Assembly (NCBI RefSeq): GCF_009846885.1
Contig: NZ_WUWM01000004.1
Coordinates: forward strand, 186,001-250,000
DNA: 64,000 nt
Direction: 5' to 3'
Source of the DNA: Paenibacillus puerhi
Lineage (GTDB): Bacteria; Bacillota; Bacilli; Paenibacillales; NBRC-103111
Part shown: positions 30,797 through 38,477 of the stretch, one piece after another
How positions within the stretch are numbered: position 1 is the first letter of the stretch
Layout of the letters: the number at the start of each line of letters is the position of its first letter
Translations under genes and position numbers: made by a program
Notes under the pieces: model-generated
What the model was told of the DNA's origin: nothing
Databases searched by the model: none
Seen by the model: the letters and a program-made list of their open reading frames with translations, nothing else

Positions 30797-31899
30797 GATG
30801 GCTCAGAAGAAGCAGGCTTGCTTTTCCGGCCGAAACGAATGCGATGGAGGAACACATACAAGATCGGAAGCATGCCCATCGATACGACATACATGGCTAC
30901 CCCTTGCGATCGCAGCGAGAACTCGAATTCGGCGATGTGACGGGCATACTGCAGCGTAAAGCCGGCTACCGTGCCTCCCAGCAGGAAAACGGCAGTACGC
31001 CGGTCCGGCAAGCCCGTGAGCTTGGTTAAGCAAACCGATGAGACATACAGAAGAAATGCGCTGCGCATAAAGCTGGTTGTCGACCAGATCGCGATGAGCA
31101 GCGGGTCCAGATTGCCGAGAAAGCCTCCCTGCTTGGAAAATCGAATCTTCTCCAGCAACGGATACCGGAGGTCGCTGGCGACATACGGACCGAAATTCAT
31201 CAAGGTCAGCATCCAGAACACGACAATAATCACGACGACCAGCCCTCCGGCAATCATCAGCGCACGCCCGACCGGCGCCTTGAAGCTGACGAGCGGCGCC
31301 AAAAATAAAAAGACGATCCATTCGGAGAACCAAGGAAGAGTTTGAATCGAATCCACCATCATTCTGTTCACATCGTGATGGGTCAGCATGCTGATCAGAA
31401 TATCCTTATCCGTCTCCCCTAGCATGATCGGCCCCATCAGGAAGATGGCGAGCATCTGGAGGAAAAAAATACCCTCCGACATATAAACAATGGTCAGCAG
31501 TCCATACCGGCTCGTCAGCGCAATACAGATCAGGGTAAGAAAGACAGCCATCTCGACCGGCAGCTCCGGCATATACATAGAGCGGATAAAGATCGTGAAG
31601 TTCTCGACCTCGACGCCTACGAGGCAAAGGGCAAACCCCATTACAAGCAGCACGACAAGCCGGTGAGGCCATCTGCCTACAATGTCCTCCCCGAAATCAA
31701 TCCAGCCCTTATCGGGCTGAATCTTCCCCAGCTTAACCGTGAAATAAAGCAGGATCAGGCTCAGCAGGAACCCTCCGATCACCGCTTGCCATCCCTGATA
31801 GCCGCTCAGCTTGAACAACCGCTGGATGAGGAAGGCGATAGGCTCGGAAAATATATAAACGAACGCAAAGCGACCGATTTGCCAGGCCGATATGTTCAT
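30793..31899 (-). CDS. gerAB: Spore germination protein, GerAB-type permease subunit
   Basis: 368 residues with about ten membrane segments, an APC-superfamily permease resembling the B subunit of GerA-type nutrient germinant receptors (ISAWQIGRFAFVYIF at the start, VVEN-like SFPY motifs weakly kept). In characterised receptors this subunit binds the nutrient ligand in the inner spore membrane. The ATG at 31899 follows GGAGAGG; the longer frame to 31950 overlaps the upstream small gene and is not needed. It is the last gene of the A-C-small-B operon. Confidence 0.85.
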   Translation of the reverse strand: MNISAWQIGRFAFVYIFSEPIAFLIQRLFKLSGYQGWQAVIGGFLLSLILLYFTVKLGKIQPDKGWIDFGEDIVGRWPHRLVVLLVMGFALCLVGVEVENFTIFIRSMYMPELPVEMAVFLTLICIALTSRYGLLTIVYMSEGIFFLQMLAIFLMGPIMLGETDKDILISMLTHHDVNRMMVDSIQTLPWFSEWIVFLFLAPLVSFKAPVGRALMIAGGLVVVIIVVFWMLTLMNFGPYVASDLRYPLLEKIRFSKQGGFLGNLDPLLIAIWSTTSFMRSAFLLYVSSVCLTKLTGLPDRRTAVFLLGGTVAGFTLQYARHIAEFEFSLRSQGVAMYVVSMGMLPILYVFLHRIRFGRKSKPASSEPS

Positions 31900-31912
31900 G
31901 ACACCTCTCCTC

Positions 31913-32131
31913 TCATTCCCCGACCCATCGATCGACCCATCCAAAGACATACAGAATGAGGGTTTGGGGATTCGGCCACCAGGTAACCGTCAAAGCCAGG
32001 CCATTCCATATCACGTATACGCCCAGAACCAGTCCAAATACGATACGTTCACTGAACTTGACCTTCTTAAGCCTCTTCAGCTTGCTCCATTCCAGCAGAG
32101 CCAGACCGGCAAATACTAAGATAACCAGCAT
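31913..32131 (-). CDS. Small membrane protein within the ger operon
   Basis: 72 residues with two hydrophobic segments (about 2-12 and 31-50) separated by a basic stretch (KLKRLKKVKFSER), AGAGGAAG upstream of the ATG, and a stop 13 bases before gerAB. Small two-TM proteins (GerD-unrelated, sometimes called the D-subunit or GerXD-like) occur in some ger operons and can modulate the receptor; whether this one is of that group is an inference from position and size. Confidence 0.7.
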   Translation of the reverse strand: MLVILVFAGLALLEWSKLKRLKKVKFSERIVFGLVLGVYVIWNGLALTVTWWPNPQTLILYVFGWVDRWVGE

Positions 32132-32155
32132 AAGGAACCGACTTCCTCTCTGATA

Positions 32156-33313
32156 TCAGCTGCCTGTTTGGGAACCGAAATATTCCATATCAATCTCGCT
32201 GCTCACTTCAAAGCGAAGCTGTTCCTTGACATAGGCCGGCCAGTCCTTGCGCCACTTTTCCCATTCCTTCGGCTTGGCCCATTCCAGACGGTACCCGAGC
32301 TGCAGCAGATCGGCTCCCTTCTGCTTTCCTTTATTGAGGGCGCTTGTCAGCGCGGTCGTATAATGCCGGTTGATTAAAGACGTGATCTCATCAACGTGTT
32401 CAACCTCCTTCACCTCCGTCTTCGGACTCGAGGAGATCAGCTCTCCCCCGCCAGTAAGCTTAATCAGGAAGTGAGGCTTCCCATCACGCTGAGTCACCTT
32501 GATCTGCGACTTCAGATTAAACAGGAACGCGCTGGCTTCTTTTTCACCGGAGCGGACGGTTACCCGCGTGTTGGTCAGTTGATTCTGAGCCCATGCCAGA
32601 GCCTTGGCTTCTTCGACAGTCGTCGTCCCTACCATTTTGGTACTACGGAAAATTCCCGCTCCTATGTGCCCCGCCCATTCCTCCAAACCACCGCCTTCGC
32701 TCGGCATCCTCGTTTTCTGCAGGTTGATCAGGGAGATCGCGGCCCCTTGCTGCACGGATCGGGCCTTCAGCAAATCCACCAGTTGCGTAGACAACAAATT
32801 CCCGCGACTGCTAAACTCTCGCAGAACCTCATGGGGCGTGGTTTCAAAGACAGGAGTCAGACGAGTCGCCTCCTTGGCCTTGCCATTAAAGAGCAGCAAG
32901 TAGCTGCTCAGATGAAACAGCGGCTCGCGGGACATCCAGTCCAGAGCGTGGTCGATGCCTTGCTCGGCATATTCCTTGCCGAACACGACAATCCGCGTAT
33001 GACCCCAGGAAATTTTGCGGGTAAGATCGGTCTGAATATGCTCCAGCGCATCCGGAATCGAGCTGCCCTTTTTCGTCACCGTCCCGAAGGGGCGGCCCCC
33101 TCCTCCCGCGTTCGGATGCTGCATGCTCAGCCGGTTCGGAAGCGGAGCGCTGATCGTCACTTCAACCTCCCCCGGCTTGCCTCCCTTATCTATATACAAC
33201 CCGCTGACGAACAGCAGATCGTTAATCTCGGTCTTGGACCAGCAGCCTGTCGTCACAAGCGGCATACTTATCGCAAGAAGACCCAGGAAAAGCGTACGCC
33301 CTATCGCTGCCAT
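32156..33313 (-). CDS. gerAC: Spore germination lipoprotein, GerAC-type
   Basis: 385 residues. Lipoprotein signal ending TTGC, then the invariant GerAC start WSKTEINDLLFVSGLYIDK. Further family blocks: RKISWGHTRIVVFGKEYAEQGI, then DWMSREPLFHLSSYLLL. The C subunit is a lipid-anchored part of the germinant receptor in the spore inner membrane. The start at 33313 is inside the 3' end of gerAA (overlap 13 bases); an open frame continues far upstream, antisense-free but overlapping gerAA in another frame, and is a shadow. The ribosome site is weak, as expected under coupling. Confidence 0.9.
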   Translation of the reverse strand: MAAIGRTLFLGLLAISMPLVTTGCWSKTEINDLLFVSGLYIDKGGKPGEVEVTISAPLPNRLSMQHPNAGGGGRPFGTVTKKGSSIPDALEHIQTDLTRKISWGHTRIVVFGKEYAEQGIDHALDWMSREPLFHLSSYLLLFNGKAKEATRLTPVFETTPHEVLREFSSRGNLLSTQLVDLLKARSVQQGAAISLINLQKTRMPSEGGGLEEWAGHIGAGIFRSTKMVGTTTVEEAKALAWAQNQLTNTRVTVRSGEKEASAFLFNLKSQIKVTQRDGKPHFLIKLTGGGELISSSPKTEVKEVEHVDEITSLINRHYTTALTSALNKGKQKGADLLQLGYRLEWAKPKEWEKWRKDWPAYVKEQLRFEVSSEIDMEYFGSQTGS

Positions 33314-34761
33314 CGCGGTCCCTGCCTTTTCATATTGTCTTTGGCGTAGGAAGCGGGGCGGGTTTTCATAAGAAACCAGGGTGCGCGGATAAAGGTGTCC
33401 TTGATATCCTTCCAGACGAAGGGCGCCAGGGGCTGCATATAGGGAATGCCGAACGACCGGAGGTTCACCATATACATATAGATCAGGAACATCGATACTA
33501 GGATGCCTATCAAGCCTAAAGTCCCCCCTATGAGAAGAAGCGGGAAGCGCAGCAGCCGGAAAGCCAGCCCCAGTTCGTAATGCGGAATAATAAACGATGC
33601 GATCCCTGTGATGGAAACCACGATGACCAGCGGAGCCGACACGATCCCTGCTTGAACCGCGGCTTGTCCGATAACAATGCCTCCGATAATGGAGACGGTT
33701 TGACCCAGCGGCTTCGGTATGCGGATACCTGCTTCGCGCAGACCCTCGAAGGTTATCTCCATAATCAATGCCTCGACTACCGCCGTAAACGGAATGTTCT
33801 CCCGAGCGGCGGCAATCGTGATAAGCAAAGCGGTCGGAATAATCTCCGGATGAAACGTCGTAATCGCCACATAGAGCGAGGGAAGCAGCAAGGAAAACAC
33901 GGAAAACAACAGCCGGACCAAGCGAATCCATGAGGCAGAGGCGGCGCTCTGGTAGTAATCCTCTGCGGACTGAAGCAGTGAAAAAAACGTCACCGGAACA
34001 ACAAGAGAGAAAGGATTCCCGTCCTGGAGGATGACCACCCTGCCCTCCAGCAGCGCAGCGGCAGCGGTATCCGGCCGCTCGGTGAACTGGTATTGGGGGA
34101 GCGGTGAATAGGAACTCCGAACCAGACATTCCCCCAGCGAGCTTACTCCGAAGTTGCTGTCCATATTCATTTCTTCTAGACTCTGAATGACCTGCTTGAG
34201 AATCTCCGGCTTGCATATCCCTTCTATATGAATGGCAAAGATACGAGATTTCGTATATGTCCCCAGCAGAAACTCTTGAATTTTCATATCCGTATGCTTG
34301 ATCCTGTGGCGAAGCAAGGACAAATTTACTTCGAGATCTTCTATGAAAGCTTCCTGGGGGCCCACCGTCACCATCTCATTGGTCGAATCCGGGATAGCCC
34401 GCCGCTGGTAATCCACCAAGCCGAATACCCGCATCTCGGACTGTCCGTACCAATATAACGCCGCATAGCCGGAGACGATGGCATCGCCTAGCTCGTCAGC
34501 CGTCCGCATGCGCGTGCTGGGAATCGGGAAGAACTCCTCTTTCACTATACGCTCGGCCAGCTGTTGATCGGACTGCTCCCGCCTGCCCTCCTCGAGCAAA
34601 GGCTTGATGATAGCCTCCCGCAGCGTTTGCTTGCTCACGATGGAACCGATATAGATCAGCAGACAGGAATAAGCTCCTACTTGAAGCGGCTGGTAGATGA
34701 TATCTGCGCAGCCCGTCAGCTTGGCCTTTACCTGTTCCAAAAGTTGTACGCCCTGATCCAT
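33301..34761 (-). CDS. gerAA: Spore germination protein, GerAA-type
   Basis: 486 residues: a soluble N-terminal part (~1-240) with the family signature FIEDLEVNLSLLRHRIKHTDMK, then five to six membrane segments with the blocks PEIIPTALLITIAAARENIPFTAVVEALIMEI and RIPKPLGQTVSIIGGIVIGQAAVQAGIVS. It is the A subunit of a nutrient germinant receptor. The ATG at 34761 has GGGGAGG 8 bases upstream; a GTG at 34770 is the longer alternative. First gene of the operon; the nutrient cannot be told from sequence. Confidence 0.92.
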   Translation of the reverse strand: MDQGVQLLEQVKAKLTGCADIIYQPLQVGAYSCLLIYIGSIVSKQTLREAIIKPLLEEGRREQSDQQLAERIVKEEFFPIPSTRMRTADELGDAIVSGYAALYWYGQSEMRVFGLVDYQRRAIPDSTNEMVTVGPQEAFIEDLEVNLSLLRHRIKHTDMKIQEFLLGTYTKSRIFAIHIEGICKPEILKQVIQSLEEMNMDSNFGVSSLGECLVRSSYSPLPQYQFTERPDTAAAALLEGRVVILQDGNPFSLVVPVTFFSLLQSAEDYYQSAASASWIRLVRLLFSVFSLLLPSLYVAITTFHPEIIPTALLITIAAARENIPFTAVVEALIMEITFEGLREAGIRIPKPLGQTVSIIGGIVIGQAAVQAGIVSAPLVIVVSITGIASFIIPHYELGLAFRLLRFPLLLIGGTLGLIGILVSMFLIYMYMVNLRSFGIPYMQPLAPFVWKDIKDTFIRAPWFLMKTRPASYAKDNMKRQGPRWQR

Positions 34762-34867
34762 CCCCAGCACCTCCCCGCCATATCGCAGACGTCTCGCCAG
34801 CCTGCGCTCTTAGCTCTTAGGTAGTTTGTATCGCGGATGGCAAATTATACATGAGTAGGCATGCCAA

Positions 34868-34892
34868 TTAAGGACACCGGAAGAGTGCCCTT
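34868..34892. other. Small dyad upstream of the ger operon
   Basis: TAAGGxCAC and GTGxCCTTA flank a CGGAAGA loop. It lies between the broken small gene and gerAA; role unclear, possibly a terminator for the small gene. Confidence 0.35.
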
Positions 34893-34925
34893 AGGTAGGG
34901 TTCTGAGGAAACGGGAGGCCGTCTC

Positions 34926-35101
34926 CTAGCGGTCGCTAAGCGGGGGCTCCCAGTCCAGCCAATTCCATTCGTTATTGACGACAAACCGGCTGACTGCCTC
35001 GGACGCTGTTAATCCCCAATCCGCAAACGTACGGATAAGATTGCCTTCTGATGATGTTCCCTGATCCCGCGATCCTCCAGCTGCTTCTGCAAACTGACCA
35101 T
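34926..35101 (-). pseudogene. Small ORF interrupted by a frameshift
   Basis: An ATG at 35101, with AAAGGA seven bases upstream, gives MVSLQKQLEDRGIREHHQKAIL and then runs out at 35009. A different frame continues with TFADWGLTASEAVSRFV, VNNEWNWLDWEPPLSDR and a TAG at 34928-34926. The two join near 35035 with one extra base into a ~58-residue soluble protein. The total of 176 bases is one short of a multiple of three. The sequence quality of the second half (Trp-rich, no rare codons) argues for a once-real gene. I do not recognise the family. Confidence 0.45.
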
Positions 35102-35221
35102 CCCCTTATCCTTTAATTTCCACCTTATCCCATCATATATCCTATATGGATTTGGGCAATGGGCAATGTCGACATCATCCCGGGGAGATCGGACATGGTC
35201 GTTTCCGTTCCGCGAAAGCCA

Positions 35222-35249
35222 ACAAGGACACCCTCGCGGGTGTCCTTGT
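35222..35249 (-). terminator. Terminator of the SPFH protein gene
   Basis: ACAAGGACACCC pairs perfectly with GGGTGTCCTTGT around a four-base loop, 25 bases after the stop codon at 35275. Confidence 0.75.
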
Positions 35250-35274
35250 ACGTATCTGTTTGCCACTTGCCGGT

Positions 35275-36105
35275 CTACTCCACATTGATGAATGGCGTAG
35301 CGCCTCCGGTAACATTCGGCATCTTGCCGTCCCACTTCTCGATCGCCTTCAGCTGAGCTTCGATCTGTCTAAGCTGAATCAGCTCCGGCGTAACCTCCTG
35401 CTTCTGCAAGCGAAGAGCCTCGGCCTGCGCTTGGGCCCGGGTGATCTCCTGCTCCTTCTCGATCTTGATTCTCTCCAGATCGAGCTTGGACTTGAGCGCA
35501 TTCTGCTCAGCAATCTGCTTCTGCTCGATTGCCCGGTCGAACTCCTCGGAGAACTTGAACTCCGTAATATTGATCTCATCCAGCACCATATTGTAGAGCC
35601 CCAGCTTAGCGGTCAGTGCTTCCTTCACCTTGGAACTGACCTCCGAGCGCTTGGAGATCAAGTCTTCCGCTGTATATTGGGCCGTTACTGCCTTCAGCGA
35701 CTCGCTGATCGCCGGATCTACGATCCGCGCCCGGTACTCCATACCGACGGTACGGTACAGATTGTTCACCGTCGTCCCTTCCAGATGGTAGTTCACGGCC
35801 AGTGTCGTCGTTACCGTCTGCAGGTCGCGGCTCGCCGATACTTGACTGGATTCGGCCTTCTGCACGCGAATTTCTACGGGAATCACTTTTTGAACAAACG
35901 GAATCTTAAAGTGCAATCCTTCTTCCAATACTTGCGGCTGGACGGCTCCCAGCTGCAGAACGACACCCCGATGTCCGGCTTCCACGATCGTGAAGGCTCT
36001 AAATGCAAGAATGACGAGTACGATAACCACGATGACGCTAACGGCTACTCGGGAAACCTGCTTAGGATTCGGACTTGAATTTCGTGTAACGCTTTCAGGA
36101 TTCAT
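35275..36105 (-). CDS. SPFH/prohibitin-family membrane protein
   Basis: 276 residues with one N-terminal membrane segment (~21-40), the SPFH domain (RGVVLQLGAVQPQVLEEGLHFKIPFVQ, then VEIRVQKAE and the helical AISESLKAVTAQYTAEDLISKR) and a charged coiled-coil (EQKQIAEQNALKSKLDLERIKIEKEQEITRAQAQAEALR). Prohibitin-like proteins form ring or dome oligomers at the membrane and often regulate proteases. The ATG at 36105 follows GGAGG by 10 bases; the open frame to 36318 is not conserved-looking. It is divergent from the TrmB-type regulator, which could control it. Confidence 0.88.
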   Translation of the reverse strand: MNPESVTRNSSPNPKQVSRVAVSVIVVIVLVILAFRAFTIVEAGHRGVVLQLGAVQPQVLEEGLHFKIPFVQKVIPVEIRVQKAESSQVSASRDLQTVTTTLAVNYHLEGTTVNNLYRTVGMEYRARIVDPAISESLKAVTAQYTAEDLISKRSEVSSKVKEALTAKLGLYNMVLDEINITEFKFSEEFDRAIEQKQIAEQNALKSKLDLERIKIEKEQEITRAQAQAEALRLQKQEVTPELIQLRQIEAQLKAIEKWDGKMPNVTGGATPFINVE

Positions 36106-36187
36106 GCGTAATCCCCCTCCCTTATCTTCCTTGTTTAGTACGCAAAGAAGAAGGTTTCGTTTCATTATTTTCAGGAGCAGACAGACG

Positions 36188-36227
36188 TGTTGACATTCAG
36201 CCGAAATCGAGTAGTATTTTTTAATAC
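36188..36227 (+). promoter_or_regulatory. Promoter with palindromic operator, TrmB-type regulator gene
   Basis: -35 TTGACA (36188-36193), 16-base spacer, -10 TAGTAT (36210-36215). The -10 is the left arm of a perfect inverted repeat TAGTATT-TTTT-AATACTA (36210-36227), ending 25 bases before the ATG. This looks like an autoregulatory operator; being in the shared intergenic region it could also affect the divergent SPFH gene. Confidence 0.7.
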
Positions 36228-36252
36228 TATTACACCGGAAGGAGCGAGCCCC

Positions 36253-37053
36253 ATGCTTGAAGAGCTTCGCAAAATCGGTCTGTCCGACCTGGAAGCCCGA
36301 TGCTACCTTGTCCTCCATGAAGAGCAGGGATTATCCGGCTATGAGGTGGCCAAGCGAGTATCCGTGTCCCGTACCAATGTGTATGCGGCCCTTCGTTCCC
36401 TCACGGATAAGGGCATGTGCCGCGTCATCCAGAGCGAGCCGGTTATCTACGACGCCGTTCCCGTCGATCAGCTTGTCCGGCTGCTGAAGTCCGACTTCGA
36501 GCAAAGCGCCCGGGCGCTGCTGGATCAGCTCCATGCCCCGCCGCAGGCTTCCGCTTCGTTTTACACCTGGCAGGGAGCGAAGGCTATCGAGACCGCCATC
36601 CGGCGGCTCATCTCCAATGCCCAGCGGTGTATCGTCGCGAATATATGGGCCGAGGATACCTACTGGGTCGAGGAGTCGCTGCTGGAGGCCGAGAGCCGGG
36701 GCGTCGCCGTTACGCTGATCTCGATCGGCAGCAGCCATACCGCCCTGCGCAGCACCCTGGCGCGCAAGCGGAGCAGCCCGGGATCGATCGCAGAATCCCG
36801 CAAGTTCTCTCTGCTCTGCGACGCCCGCTCTGCGCTGCTGGGCAGCTTCGGCAGGTCACACAAGCTGTCCGCTCTGGAGACGGACCATCCTTCGCTCGTC
36901 GAGCTGCTGCAAGAGGAATTCTATCAAGAGATCGTGATGAAGCAGCTCGGGCAGGATTTCGGCCACGAATTACAAGAGCGATATGGGAACGACTATGAAC
37001 GCATCCTCCTCCCTTATAAGGCCTACTTTAAGCTGCCGGACGGGTCCGCCTAG
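36253..37053 (+). CDS. TrmB-family transcriptional regulator
   Basis: 266 residues. The N-terminal winged helix (LEELRKIGLSDLEARCYLVLHEEQGLSGYEVAKRVSVSRTNVYAALRSLTDKG) is characteristic of TrmB-like regulators. Residues ~105-220 resemble the PLD-like middle domain (TWQGAKAIETAIRRLISNAQRCIVANIW). In archaea and some bacteria such regulators respond to sugars; in Firmicutes the ligands are mostly unknown. The ATG at 36253 follows AAGGAG by 8 bases; the longer frame from 36187 lies over the operator and is unlikely. Confidence 0.82.
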   Translation: MLEELRKIGLSDLEARCYLVLHEEQGLSGYEVAKRVSVSRTNVYAALRSLTDKGMCRVIQSEPVIYDAVPVDQLVRLLKSDFEQSARALLDQLHAPPQASASFYTWQGAKAIETAIRRLISNAQRCIVANIWAEDTYWVEESLLEAESRGVAVTLISIGSSHTALRSTLARKRSSPGSIAESRKFSLLCDARSALLGSFGRSHKLSALETDHPSLVELLQEEFYQEIVMKQLGQDFGHELQERYGNDYERILLPYKAYFKLPDGSA

Positions 37054-37093
37054 GCTGGAGTGCGGCCTCGGCAGTACGAGCTGCCCCAGGCAC

Positions 37094-37140
37094 AACAAAA
37101 CCTCCAGCTCTCTGGATGAGCTGGAGGTTTGTTCTTCTTG
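37094..37140. terminator. Bidirectional terminator between trmB-like gene and rlmN
   Basis: AAACCTCCAGCTC (37098-37110) pairs with GAGCTGGAGGTTT (37118-37130). T-rich on both outer sides (TTTGTTCTTCTT on +, TTTTGTTGTG on -). Confidence 0.85.
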
Positions 37141-37169
37141 CCGGTTCCGCCCGGACCGCTGACAGCATG

Positions 37170-38282
37170 CTACCTCGTCACGGTAGGGTCCTGATCGCGC
37201 TTCTCCGGCTCGCCCTTCGTCTCCGCGGCGCTCCGAATCTGCTTGCTCCGCAGCTGGCCGCACGCCGCATCGATGTCGGTCCCGTGCTCCAGACGTACGC
37301 TGACGCTAACGCCCTGTTTCTTCAACGTATCGTAGAAGGCGAGTATCGACTCCCGCTCGCTCCGCTGATACTGGCTGTGCTCATCCACTGGATTATAAGG
37401 GATCAGGTTCACATTGACCTGCTGCCTGCGGCCGCCGATCAGCTCGGCCAGCTCAAGCGCATGCTCCCTGCCGTCGTTCACATCCCGCAGCAAAATATAT
37501 TCCAGCGTCACCCGGCGCTTCATCTTCGACAAGTAGTAGTCGATCGCCTGCATCAGCCTCTCGATAGGAATCGCCCGGTTAATCTTCATGATCTTCGTCC
37601 GCAGCTCATTGTTGGGCGCATGGAGGGATATGGCCAGGTTCACCTTCAGGTCGGAGTCGGTAAACTCCTCGATCTTGCCCGCAAGACCGCTCGTCGAAAC
37701 GGTGATATGCCGCGCACCGATGGCCAAGCCCTTGTGGTCCTTGACGACCCGGATAAAGTTCGCCATATGCGTATAATTATCGAATGGCTCGCCGATGCCC
37801 ATCACGACAATGTGGCTTACGCGCTCGCCCTCTCCCGCCTCGTCCAGATGATGCTGAACCTTCATGATCTGCCCTACGATCTCCCCGCTCGTCAAGTCGC
37901 GGCTTTTGGCCAGCAGACCGCTCGCACAGAAGCTGCAGCCGATATTGCAGCCTACCTGGGTCGTCACGCAAACCGACAATCCGAATTTGTGCCTCATCAA
38001 CACCGTTTCGATCAGGTTGCCGTCCTCCAGCTTAAGCAAAAACTTGATCGTACCGTCCGCCGACTCCTGCCTCACATGCTCAGTCAAGGTTTGGATGGCA
38101 AAATGCTCCTCCAGCAGCCGGATGCACGACGGATGGACATCCGTCATCGCGGCGAAGTCCGTTACCCGCTTCCGGTACAGCCAGTCCCACACCTGCACGG
38201 CCCGCGACTTCTTATGTCCGTGATCGGCCAACCAAGCGATCAGTTGGTCTAAGGTCAATCCATATATGGATGCTTTATTCAT
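37170..38282 (-). CDS. rlmN: RlmN-family 23S rRNA (adenine-C2)-methyltransferase, atypical paralogue
   Basis: 370 residues, radical-SAM fold. The cluster-binding CxxxCxxC is in [11 protein letters not shown], the methyl-carrying Cys in DIDAACGQL near residue 345, and the resolving Cys in [10 protein letters not shown]. RlmN methylates C2 of A2503 in 23S rRNA and some tRNAs. The sequence after the cluster, [17 protein letters not shown], differs from the CASTLGGLKR of standard Bacillus RlmN, so this may be a second, diverged copy; methylation at C8 (Cfr activity) is less likely on overall resemblance, but not excluded. ATG 38282 has AGAGGAT ten bases upstream. The C-terminal ~25 residues are Lys/Glu-rich and non-conserved. 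Confidence 0.85.
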   Translation of the reverse strand: MNKASIYGLTLDQLIAWLADHGHKKSRAVQVWDWLYRKRVTDFAAMTDVHPSCIRLLEEHFAIQTLTEHVRQESADGTIKFLLKLEDGNLIETVLMRHKFGLSVCVTTQVGCNIGCSFCASGLLAKSRDLTSGEIVGQIMKVQHHLDEAGEGERVSHIVVMGIGEPFDNYTHMANFIRVVKDHKGLAIGARHITVSTSGLAGKIEEFTDSDLKVNLAISLHAPNNELRTKIMKINRAIPIERLMQAIDYYLSKMKRRVTLEYILLRDVNDGREHALELAELIGGRRQQVNVNLIPYNPVDEHSQYQRSERESILAFYDTLKKQGVSVSVRLEHGTDIDAACGQLRSKQIRSAAETKGEPEKRDQDPTVTR

Positions 38283-38477
38283 AACTTCGGTTATCCTCTT
38301 TTCGAAAACGCTATAAATTCCAGCTGCCCCGGCCTGCACGGCCGAGGCTGCCTACTTTGTATATTGTCCCAAAATTAATAGGCGAAAACAAGGGGAGTTT
38401 TTATGCCAGCCCGCAATTCGTCACATCGAGCCGTTGGCAGGACGAGAACCGCGCTAGAGTTTGAGCCAGGGCTTCCG

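Noticed and set aside
33314-34216. Upstream extension of the gerAC frame
   Set aside because: It overlaps gerAA in another frame, lacks family similarity and precedes a clear lipoprotein start at 33313.
35102-35335. Upstream extension of the small frameshifted ORF
   Set aside because: It overlaps the 3' end of the SPFH gene and a terminator; the ATG at 35101 has the ribosome site.
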